Assembly: GCA_944325345.1 (NCBI GenBank)
Contig: CALUZV010000004.1
Span: 93,922 to 157,921, forward strand
Source of the DNA: an uncultured Parabacteroides sp.
GTDB taxonomy: Bacteria; Bacteroidota; Bacteroidia; Bacteroidales; Tannerellaceae
Direction: 5' to 3'
DNA length: 64,000 bases
The position numbers and the translations under genes are program-made. The notes under the pieces are model-generated. The model worked only from the letters and a program-made list of their open reading frames with translations, ran no database searches and was not told the origin of the DNA. Below, one piece after another: positions 1 to 7,925 of this stretch (positions are counted from its first letter, which is position 1; each line of letters begins with the position of its first letter).

Positions 1-5
1 TTGAA

Positions 6-3000
6 ATGCAGAAAAAAGTCCGCGTACTGACCCTCTGTGGCGCAGCGGCAGCTTCGGCAGCGATGTTCTGGAGTTGCTCAGGCGTAGGGGCCTCGACCGA
101 ATCGTTCAAGCGGTCGGACTACTTCACACGCGGCATCGGGCAATATCCGGGAAACCCGAGTGAAGACTTCTCGCCAGAACTGTTGCCGGACAACTCGACC
201 TACCGCAACATAGCCCTGTTGCGCAGCGCCTACCAGTCGTCGAGCTACGACTACAATTTGGTGGCGCAGTTGGTTACCGATGGCATCATCACCAAGCAGC
301 AGCCGCAGTACATCAACCTCTCGACCCCCGACGGCGACAAGCCCCGGCGCGAGCGCGAGTGGATGATCGACGAGGGTCCGTATTCGCGCAACATCACGAT
401 GGGCGCGGACACCTATTTCCAGTTCTCCCTGAACAATTACACCAAGAAGGCCGACCGCGTCTATATGCGCGGGACTGTCGCTTACCACGCTGACCAGGCG
501 ACGAAGGGCTACGAAATCATCTGCCAAGGCTCGAACGACGGCAAGACGTGGACCGACCTGGGCAAAGACAGCGGCAAGGGGTTGCCGGGCAAACCGCTGC
601 CCTACATGCTCCACTCTGACCCGAACAAGCAGAGCGCGAAGGGCGACCTTCCGGCGCGGGTCATCGACCAGTCGATCAAGATTGCCCAGCCTGCCGAGTA
701 TGGCTACTACCGCGTGGCGTTGAAGATGCCGGGGGCTGCGCACTGGACCTTCATGGACATGAATTTCTACGAAAAAGACCAGCTGGTGGAGATGAAGCCG
801 TCGCAATTCTTCAACAGCGCGTGGATGAGCGAGACGGGCGACGAGGAATGGGTTTATGTCGATTTGGGCAGCCGCTCCAGCTTCGATAAAGTCATCCTCC
901 ACTGGATAAACAAGGCATCCAAGGGTAAAATCCAAATCTCCGACGATGCGAAACAATGGCAAGACATCGCGGAATTGCCGGGCGGCGACAACACGACCGA
1001 CGAAATCACGGCGAAAGGCCTGGCGCGCTACGTGCGTGTCCTGATGGAAGAGCCGGCGAAGGAAGGCCGTTATATCCTGAGCGAAATCGAGGTGATGGGT
1101 AAAGGCGGCTTGGTTCCGCAGGCTGCTGTACAACCGACTCCGGCGAACGGCGAAATCCGGCTGTCGGGCGGCAACTGGAAATTGCAGCGTGCCTCGCAGG
1201 TAACGGCGAAGGGCGAGGAAATCTCGACAGCCGCGTTCAATCCCGAGGGCTGGATTGTGGCGACGGTGCCGGGCACGGTCTTGAGCAGCTACAAGAACAT
1301 CGGGGCGGTGCCGAACCCGAATTATGCCGATAACCAGCTGAATATCTCGGAGTCGTTCTTCTATTCGAACTTCTGGTACCGCGACGAGTTCGAGATGCCA
1401 GCCGACTTCAAGAAAGACCGGGTCTTCCTGAACTTCGACGGCATCGACTGGAAAGCCGATGTCTATCTGAACGGTAAGAAGCTGGGACGCATCGATGGCG
1501 CCTTCATCCGGGGCATCTTCGACGTAACGGATATCGTAACGGCGGGCAAGAATGTGGTCGCCGTCGAGATCATCAAGAATAATCACATCGGTGCTATCAA
1601 GGAAAAGAACAAGCAGAGCACGGACTTCAACGGCGGTATCCTCGGTGCCGACAATCCGACGTTCCATGCAACCATCGGTTGGGACTGGATTCCGACGATG
1701 CGTGGCCGTAACATCGGTATCTGGAACGACGTGAAGCTGACGACAACGGGCAAGGTTACCGTGGCCGACCCGCTGGTAACTTCCGTCCTCCCGCTCCCGG
1801 ACACGACCTCGGCGAAGCTCACGGCTGAAGTCATTGTCAAGAACCACGACGCGGCGGCGGTCAAGGGGACGCTCGTCGGCAAGGTCGGCGACATCACCTT
1901 CGAGCAGCCTGTCGAACTGAAGGCGGGCGAAGAAAAGACGGTGGTCTTCGACGCAAAAGACTATGAGCAGTTGAATATGAAGAACCCGCGCCTCTGGTGG
2001 CCGAAGGGATACGGGGCTCCGAATCTATACGATGCGAACTTTACGTTCACGATCGACGGGGCGGTCTCCGACGCGAAAGACTTCAAGGTGGGTATCCGCC
2101 AGATGACGTTCAACGAAGACAACCATATCCTCAATCTCTTCATCAACGGCCGGCGCTTCATCGGTCGCGGGGGCAACTGGGGCTTCAGTGAATCGAACCT
2201 GAATTATCGCGGACGCGAGTACGACATTGCCGTAGCTTACCACGCTGACATGAACTTCACCATGATGCGTAACTGGGTGGGCATGATTGGCGACGAAGAG
2301 CTCTACGAGGCTTGCGACAAGTACGGCATCATGGTATGGCAAGACTTCTGGCTGGCGAATCCGGCTGACGGTCCAGACCCGTACTATCCCGATATGTTCA
2401 TCGCGAACGCCGAGGACTACGTGCGCCGCATCCGCAGCCACGCCTCCATCGGCCTCTATTGCGGACGCAACGAGGGCTATCCCCCGAAGCAAATTGACGA
2501 CGCACTTCGCCAGATCGTTAAGGACGAGCACCCGGGCTTGCACTACATCTCCAGCTCGGCAGACGACGTGGTGAGCGGGCACGGTCCGTACCGTATGCTC
2601 CCGGCCAAGACGTACTTTACGCTGGAGACCGGCAACGATAAGTTCCACTCCGAGCGCGGTATGCCGAACGTCCTGACCTACGAAAGCTTCCTCCGCACCT
2701 ACTCGCCGGAAGGAATCTGGCCGCAGTCTGACGAATGGGGTATGCACGACTACACGCTGGAAGGCGCACAGGGAGCAACCTCGTTCAACGAAATCATCGC
2801 CAAGGGTTATGGCACGCCGCAGAACGTGAAGGAATTCACCGAGCTCGCCCAATGGGTGAACTACGACGGCCACCGCAGCCTCTTCGAGTCGCGCAGCAAG
2901 AACCGCATGGGCCTCTTGATGTGGATGAGCCACTCCTGCTGGCCTTCGATGGTTTGGCAGACCTACGACTACTACTTCGAGCCGACGGCCGCCTACTTCG

Positions 3001-3611
3001 CCATCAAGAAAGCATCGGAGCCGCTGCATATCCAGTGGAATCCGGCTACCGACGAGGTGGAAGTGGTGAACTACAGCGCCGGCAATCGCTCGGGCTTGAA
3101 GGCTAAGGTGCAAATCCTCAACATGGATGCCTCCGTAGCCTGGGAGAAGGAAGCCGACGTGGACAGCAACGAAGACACGACCAACAAGTGCATCAAGCTG
3201 GAGTATCCGGCCAACATCTCGAAGGTTCACTTCATCAAGATGCAGCTCTTGGAAGGCGACAAGCTCATCTCCGAGAACTTCTACCACCGCAGCCTCGAGG
3301 AAAACAACTACCAGGATTTGAAACAGCTCCCGAAGGTAGCCCTCACGCAGAACGTAACGTCTGCCAAGGACGCCGACGGCACCTGGAATGCCACCCTGAC
3401 GCTCGAAAACACGACCCAGACACCGGCCCTGATGGTTCGCGTGAATGTCGTGGGCGACAAGGACGGCGACCAGTTCCTCCCCATCTTCTACACCGACAAC
3501 TACTTTGCGCTGATGCCGGGCGAGAAGAAGGAAGTGAAGATTCACTGGAAGGATGTCGATACGCGCGGCAATGCTCCGGTGGTGAAAGTTACCGGCTATA
3601 ATGTCGAATAG
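6..3611 (+). CDS. Exported glycoside hydrolase family 2 with discoidin-like domains
   Basis: A 1201-residue exported enzyme. The N-terminus is basic, then hydrophobic, then Ser-Cys-Ser at about residue 24, fitting a lipoprotein signal. Two F5/8 type C (discoidin)-like carbohydrate-binding modules occupy roughly residues 60-365, the second containing WVYVDLGSRSSFDKV. A GH2 jelly-roll domain starts near residue 385, followed by Ig-like and TIM-barrel domains. The likely acid/base is Glu823 in CGRNEGYP and the likely nucleophile Glu910 in SDEWG. The architecture resembles exo-beta-glucosaminidase or beta-mannosidase members of GH2; exact specificity is inferred and uncertain. The start lies 5 bp inside the window, but the complete signal peptide argues the gene is whole. 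A GH5 gene follows, suggesting glycan foraging. Confidence 0.88.
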   Translation: MQKKVRVLTLCGAAAASAAMFWSCSGVGASTESFKRSDYFTRGIGQYPGNPSEDFSPELLPDNSTYRNIALLRSAYQSSSYDYNLVAQLVTDGIITKQQPQYINLSTPDGDKPRREREWMIDEGPYSRNITMGADTYFQFSLNNYTKKADRVYMRGTVAYHADQATKGYEIICQGSNDGKTWTDLGKDSGKGLPGKPLPYMLHSDPNKQSAKGDLPARVIDQSIKIAQPAEYGYYRVALKMPGAAHWTFMDMNFYEKDQLVEMKPSQFFNSAWMSETGDEEWVYVDLGSRSSFDKVILHWINKASKGKIQISDDAKQWQDIAELPGGDNTTDEITAKGLARYVRVLMEEPAKEGRYILSEIEVMGKGGLVPQAAVQPTPANGEIRLSGGNWKLQRASQVTAKGEEISTAAFNPEGWIVATVPGTVLSSYKNIGAVPNPNYADNQLNISESFFYSNFWYRDEFEMPADFKKDRVFLNFDGIDWKADVYLNGKKLGRIDGAFIRGIFDVTDIVTAGKNVVAVEIIKNNHIGAIKEKNKQSTDFNGGILGADNPTFHATIGWDWIPTMRGRNIGIWNDVKLTTTGKVTVADPLVTSVLPLPDTTSAKLTAEVIVKNHDAAAVKGTLVGKVGDITFEQPVELKAGEEKTVVFDAKDYEQLNMKNPRLWWPKGYGAPNLYDANFTFTIDGAVSDAKDFKVGIRQMTFNEDNHILNLFINGRRFIGRGGNWGFSESNLNYRGREYDIAVAYHADMNFTMMRNWVGMIGDEELYEACDKYGIMVWQDFWLANPADGPDPYYPDMFIANAEDYVRRIRSHASIGLYCGRNEGYPPKQIDDALRQIVKDEHPGLHYISSSADDVVSGHGPYRMLPAKTYFTLETGNDKFHSERGMPNVLTYESFLRTYSPEGIWPQSDEWGMHDYTLEGAQGATSFNEIIAKGYGTPQNVKEFTELAQWVNYDGHRSLFESRSKNRMGLLMWMSHSCWPSMVWQTYDYYFEPTAAYFAIKKASEPLHIQWNPATDEVEVVNYSAGNRSGLKAKVQILNMDASVAWEKEADVDSNEDTTNKCIKLEYPANISKVHFIKMQLLEGDKLISENFYHRSLEENNYQDLKQLPKVALTQNVTSAKDADGTWNATLTLENTTQTPALMVRVNVVGDKDGDQFLPIFYTDNYFALMPGEKKEVKIHWKDVDTRGNAPVVKVTGYNVE

Positions 3612-3642
3612 TTTCATTTTCTTAATTCTTTATAAATAACGG

Positions 3643-3688
3643 ACAAGGTCTGCGGCATGGAGACATCGCTTGCAGGCCTTGTTTTTTC
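3643..3688 (+). terminator. Rho-independent terminator after the GH2 gene
   Basis: An 11-bp stem (ACAAGGTCTGC at 3643-3653 pairing with GCAGGCCTTGT, one G-T wobble) is followed directly by a run of T. It begins 31 bp after the GH2 stop codon. Confidence 0.75.
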
Positions 3689-3741
3689 TTTTAGCAGTGA
3701 TGAATCGGCTCGAAATGGCTTTCCTAGGGGGAGGAAAGGGC

Positions 3742-4018
3742 GCGGCGACTACTCGCCGGGCATTGTGTACCACCCTATTGCCTGCGGCGACTGCTCGCCG
3801 GGCATTGCGTACCACCCCAACTGCCTGCGGCGACTGCTCGCCGGGCATTATGTACCACCCCAACTGCCTGCGGCGACTGCTCGACAGGCATTATGTACCA
3901 CCCCTATTGCCCACGGCGACTGCTCGACAGGCATTGTGCCCACCCCTATTGCCCGCGGCGACTGCTCGCCGGGCATTATGCCCATCCCTTTTACCTGCGG
4001 CGACTACTCGCCGCGGAC
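3742..4018. repeat. Tandem hairpin array, 7 units of 42-43 bp
   Basis: Units begin at 3742, 3784, 3827, 3870, 3913, 3955 and 3997. Each opens with a short hairpin of the form CGGCGA-NNNN-TCGCCG (some units have TCGACA on the right arm), followed by a less conserved GCATTATGTACCACCCC-type segment. The array fills the gap between the two co-directional glycoside hydrolase genes. Long frames run through it on both strands because the unit is short and GC-rich; I see no coding signal. Confidence 0.93.
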
Positions 4019-4076
4019 TTTCAGCCCACTGTTTCGAGCTCTGAATCCGACATTTTATTTTAAATAGCTTATACAA

Positions 4077-5339
4077 ATGAAAACAACGATTTCAATCTTC
4101 CTGCTGGCAACCCTCTTTTTCTGCGCTTGCCAGCAACCGGCTCCGCAAGAGGGGCCGGGCGAACCGTCCTGCGGGGCGGAAGCCTTCGTGCGGGTGCAAG
4201 GCCCGGATTTGATTCAGCCCGACGGGACGAAACTCCTTATCCGGGGGACAAACCTCGGGAACTGGCTCAATCCCGAGGGATACATGTTCGGTTTTTCGCG
4301 CACCAATTCCGCGCGGATGATTAACGAGATGTTTTGCCAGATGGTGGGTCCCGACTTTACGGCCCAGTTTTGGAAAGCCTTCAAGGACAACTACATCACG
4401 CGCGGGGACATCGAGTTTATCGCCTCGACGGGAGCCAACACCATCCGTCTGCCCTTCCACTATAAACTCTTCACGGACGAAGATTACATGGGTCTGAACG
4501 CGGCGCAAGATGGCTTTGCCCGCATCGACAGCGTCGTGAACTGGTGCCGCGACAACCATCTCTACCTTATCCTCGACATGCATGATGCGCCGGGCGGGCA
4601 GACGGGCGATAACATCGACGACAGCTACGGCTACCCCTGGCTTTTCGAGAGCGAGGAGAGCCAGCAGCTCTTCTGCGACATCTGGCAGCGTATTGCCGAG
4701 CGTTACAAGAACGAGCCGGTCATCCTGGGCTATGAACTCATCAATGAGCCGATAGCCCCCTACTTTGAGACCGTGGACGAACTGAATGCCAAGCTCGAAC
4801 CGCTGCACAAACGGGCGGTGAAGGCCATCCGCGAGGTCGATACGAACCACATCATCCTCCTGGGCGCGGCGCAGTGGAACAGCAACTTCTCCGTCTTCCA
4901 CGATGCCTCCTACGACGACAAAATCATGTACACCTGCCACCGCTACGGGGGCGACGCGACGGCCGAGGCCATCCACAGCTACATCGCGTTCCGCGACAGC
5001 GTGAACCTCCCGATGTACATGGGCGAAATCGGGCACAACACGATGGAATGGCAGGCTTCGTTCCGGGAAGTGATGGAAGCCAACAACATCGGCTGGACCT
5101 TCTGGCCCTACAAGAAGAAGGATGACTCCTGCATGATGGGCATCCGGATGCCGGAGAACTGGGGCAAGGTCGTCGCCTTCTCCGAGGCACCGCGCGGGAC
5201 CTACTCGGAAATCCGCAACGCACGCCCCGACCAAGGGGTGGTCCGGCAGGCGATGCTCGATTTTATCCAGAATTGCCGCATCGAGAACTGCATACCGCAG
5301 ACCGACTACATCCAGTCGCTCGGGCTTGAGGCAAAATAA
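4077..5339 (+). CDS. Exported glycoside hydrolase family 5 (cellulase-like)
   Basis: A 420-residue protein with a lipoprotein signal (hydrophobic stretch ending FFCAC, Cys about residue 19). The rest is one GH5 TIM barrel: GTNLGNWLNPEG near the start is typical of the exo-glucanase/endo-glucanase branch. Glu224 in ELINEP is the expected acid/base and Glu317 in MYMGEIGHN the expected nucleophile. The substrate is a beta-linked glucan or mannan by family knowledge; which one cannot be read from sequence. It lies downstream of the GH2 gene but is separated from it by a terminator and a repeat array, so it is probably transcribed independently. Confidence 0.88.
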   Translation: MKTTISIFLLATLFFCACQQPAPQEGPGEPSCGAEAFVRVQGPDLIQPDGTKLLIRGTNLGNWLNPEGYMFGFSRTNSARMINEMFCQMVGPDFTAQFWKAFKDNYITRGDIEFIASTGANTIRLPFHYKLFTDEDYMGLNAAQDGFARIDSVVNWCRDNHLYLILDMHDAPGGQTGDNIDDSYGYPWLFESEESQQLFCDIWQRIAERYKNEPVILGYELINEPIAPYFETVDELNAKLEPLHKRAVKAIREVDTNHIILLGAAQWNSNFSVFHDASYDDKIMYTCHRYGGDATAEAIHSYIAFRDSVNLPMYMGEIGHNTMEWQASFREVMEANNIGWTFWPYKKKDDSCMMGIRMPENWGKVVAFSEAPRGTYSEIRNARPDQGVVRQAMLDFIQNCRIENCIPQTDYIQSLGLEAK

Positions 5340-5368
5340 GGCCGCGAAGGCTCGAAAATCGCTGAAAA

Positions 5369-5408
5369 GTGTCCAATTTTTTGACAGTGGTGTCCAAAAA
5401 TTGGACAC
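5369..5408. promoter_or_regulatory. Two enhancer-type palindromes for a sigma-54 activator
   Basis: Site 1 (5369-5387) is GTGTCCAATTTTTTGACAG and site 2 (5390-5408) is GTGTCCAAAAATTGGACAC, an 8+3+8 perfect palindrome. Both have the form TGTC-N9-GACA, and their centres are 21 bp apart, two helical turns. They sit about 80-110 bp upstream of the predicted sigma-54 start, the normal place for NtrC-family enhancer sites. Together they could also fold as a long hairpin, so a terminator for the GH5 gene is an alternative reading. Confidence 0.65.
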
Positions 5409-5462
5409 TTTGGTTTTATCGGGAAATTAACAAACAGCTAAGGGATAAAGAGATAACGTTTT

Positions 5463-5478
5463 TGGCACGATATTTGTA
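5463..5478 (+). promoter_or_regulatory. Sigma-54 (-24/-12) promoter for the permease operon
   Basis: TGGCACG-ATAT-TTGTA matches the sigma-54 consensus TGGCACG-N4-TTGCW with a single deviation (T for C in the -12 element). The invariant GG and the -12 G are 10 bp apart as required. The predicted start near 5489 leaves a leader of about 43 nt before the first permease gene. The AT-rich leader and the upstream enhancer-like palindromes support it. Confidence 0.72.
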
Positions 5479-5531
5479 TAAAATTAAGCATACAAACATG
5501 TATTACGAGTAACAATAAAAACGTTTGATAT

Positions 5532-7886
5532 ATGAAGAATCTACTTGATTTAAAGACCTTTTTCAAGTTCCTTTCGCGGAACAAGGCCTACACGGCCATC
5601 GACCTCTTCGGTCTGTCGGTGTCATTAACCTTCGTCATCCTGATCGCGATTTACAGTGCGCAGGAATTTTCAACGGATAGGTTCCAGGAGAAAGGGGAAC
5701 GCGTCTATTTTGTCGGCTCCGAGAGCGTGCCCTGCGTGGGTGCCGCCATCCCCTACATGCTGAAAGAGCGATATCCCGAAATCGAGAAAGTCTGCCCGCT
5801 GGTCGTGAACCAGTATCCCAACATGAAAGTGGAGACCGAAGGGAAGAAGATGAACGCCGACCTGATGTTCGCCGACAGCACCTTCTTCGACATCTTCTCC
5901 TTCCCCCTCCTCCAGGGCGATGCCCACAACGCGCTGGTGGCGCAGAACAACGTGGTCGTCAGCCAATCGTTTGCCCGCAAGCTGTTCGGGACGGAAGATG
6001 TCGTGGGTAGGGGCATCACCATTGAGGATTCTCTGCAGATGGTGGTCAGCGGCGTTGTGGCAGATCTGAAACATTCCACGATTCCGGAGGCGGACATCAT
6101 CATGCCGTGGCGGACGGTGGCGAAGTTCAATCCATCCTTGGCGCCCGACGAACTGAACAACGCGGGTAGTACGACCTGCGCCGTCCTGGTGCACGAGGGG
6201 GCAGACTTCACCTCGCGGGCGGAAGACATCGCGGCGTGGTACAAGACCTTCTTCTGGCCCTACGAGAACGGATACTGGAAGGAGGTGCGGATGGAATCGC
6301 TCGCCAATGCCTACTTCTCGGAATGGACGAGCTGGCCTTTGCTGCATGGCGACAAGACGTTCGTGGTCGTGCTGGTGTCGGTCGGTGTCGTCATCCTCAT
6401 CTTTGCTATCCTGAACTATATCAATCTCTCCGTGGCACAAGCCGGATTCCGGGCCAAGGAGATGGCAACGCGGAGGCTGCTGGGCTCGACGCGGGCGGAA
6501 CTGTTCTGGCGGCTTGTGATAGAGTCGGTTGTCCTGTGCCTCTTCTCCTTGGTGGTAGCGATATTCCTTGTTTTGGCCATCGCGCCCGAGGCGGGGAATT
6601 TGCTGCAAGTGCAGTTGGATATGTCTGTCCTCCTCTCGCCAGTCTGGATAGGGGCGATCGTGGCGTTTGCCCTCCTCGTCGGCGGTGTAGCCGGCTGGCT
6701 TCCGGCGATGATGATATCGGCAGTGAAGCCCATCGATGCGGTACGCGGGACGTTCCGGCGGCAGACGAAGATGGTGTTCAGCAAAGTATTCATTACCTTC
6801 CAGAACTTCATCACCATCATTATGTTGAGCTGCTCGCTGGTGATGATCCTACAGATAAACCACATGCTCCATGCGCCGGTAGGGTATAACACGAAAGGCA
6901 TCTATTGGATGTTTGTCGGAGAGATAGACAAACAGCAAGCGGCATTCCGCGACAAGATCCTTTCCATCAGCGGAGTTAATCGCGTAGGCAGATCCAACGG
7001 TCTACCCTTCTTCGGCAGCAATAACAATACGTGTATCTATGTGGCACCGGACGGAAGCAAGCGCAATATCTCCTTCCAAGAATATCCAATGGACTCGACA
7101 GCCCTCAATATTCTTGGCATACATATTCTAAGGGATAATCATCTGGCCAACCCGGAATGGTATATCAATGAAGAAGCTCTCCAACAACTGTCCTTATCCC
7201 CCGATGCAACAGATTTCACAATAAATAAAGGGAGGGCCTCAGGGAAAACGATTTCTATCTCTGGTATTGTCAGCGATTTCCATGAGGGAAACATCTTATA
7301 TCGTGTGCCACCCGTCATGCTCCGCTTTCTCCGTCCCGATGAACCATGTTATTGCATGGTAGCCGAGCTGCAAGGCGATATGTACGGGACGGTGAAACAA
7401 ATCGAAGAGGCGTATAGCGAAATGACGGGCGGACTGGAAATCATGGGTGGCTTCTTGGATGAGGCATTACAAGAATCGTTCGACTCCCAAATCCGCCTGG
7501 CCAAGATAGTTGGCGCCTTCACGGTTGTCGCCATCCTTATCAGCTTGCTCGGATTGTTGGCGATGAGTACCTACTTCATCCAACAACGGTCGCTCGAGGT
7601 GGCTATCCGCAAGGTATTCGGTTCGGACAATGAACAGATTATGGTAAGGCTCGTCCGGACGTTCCTCACCTACGTCGGCATCGCGTTCATACTGGCGGTA
7701 CCCGTGGCCTACTACTTCATGCGCGACTGGCTCTCCGACTACGAGTACCGCATCTCGCTCTCGCCGTGGATATTCCTCGCCGCTGGACTGTTCTGCCTCC
7801 TCATCTCCTTCCTGACCGTGGCCGGACAAAGCTGGAAAGCGGCGAATAAGAATCCGATAGAGAGTATGAGAGGGAGAGTCTCTTAG
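5532..7886 (+). CDS. FtsX/MacB-like ABC transporter permease
   Basis: A 784-residue inner-membrane protein of the duplicated FtsX-like type found in Bacteroidota. It has an N-terminal transmembrane helix near residues 20-42, a periplasmic MacB-type domain to about residue 275, a three-helix FtsX block near 280-400, a second periplasmic region, and a C-terminal FtsX block near 665-775 ending with the conserved A-x-NPIESMR. Such permeases normally work with a separate LolD/MacB-like ATPase in export of lipoproteins, peptides or drugs; no ATPase is adjacent. It is 39 bp upstream of a paralogue and lies behind a sigma-54 promoter, so the pair should be co-expressed. Confidence 0.88.
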   Translation: MKNLLDLKTFFKFLSRNKAYTAIDLFGLSVSLTFVILIAIYSAQEFSTDRFQEKGERVYFVGSESVPCVGAAIPYMLKERYPEIEKVCPLVVNQYPNMKVETEGKKMNADLMFADSTFFDIFSFPLLQGDAHNALVAQNNVVVSQSFARKLFGTEDVVGRGITIEDSLQMVVSGVVADLKHSTIPEADIIMPWRTVAKFNPSLAPDELNNAGSTTCAVLVHEGADFTSRAEDIAAWYKTFFWPYENGYWKEVRMESLANAYFSEWTSWPLLHGDKTFVVVLVSVGVVILIFAILNYINLSVAQAGFRAKEMATRRLLGSTRAELFWRLVIESVVLCLFSLVVAIFLVLAIAPEAGNLLQVQLDMSVLLSPVWIGAIVAFALLVGGVAGWLPAMMISAVKPIDAVRGTFRRQTKMVFSKVFITFQNFITIIMLSCSLVMILQINHMLHAPVGYNTKGIYWMFVGEIDKQQAAFRDKILSISGVNRVGRSNGLPFFGSNNNTCIYVAPDGSKRNISFQEYPMDSTALNILGIHILRDNHLANPEWYINEEALQQLSLSPDATDFTINKGRASGKTISISGIVSDFHEGNILYRVPPVMLRFLRPDEPCYCMVAELQGDMYGTVKQIEEAYSEMTGGLEIMGGFLDEALQESFDSQIRLAKIVGAFTVVAILISLLGLLAMSTYFIQQRSLEVAIRKVFGSDNEQIMVRLVRTFLTYVGIAFILAVPVAYYFMRDWLSDYEYRISLSPWIFLAAGLFCLLISFLTVAGQSWKAANKNPIESMRGRVS

Positions 7887-7925
7887 AAAGATTAGTTATA
7901 AACCCCATAAACATCCATTATCGTT

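Noticed and set aside
78..1847. Long minus-strand frame opposite the GH2 gene (and similar antisense frames elsewhere)
   Set aside because: Composition-driven shadow of a strongly coding plus strand; no recognisable domains.
3657..4067. Open frames of 124-136 residues on the plus strand through the repeat array
   Set aside because: They arise from a short GC-rich repeat in several frames at once, have no start context, and the array's changing 42/43-bp spacing breaks any repeat protein.
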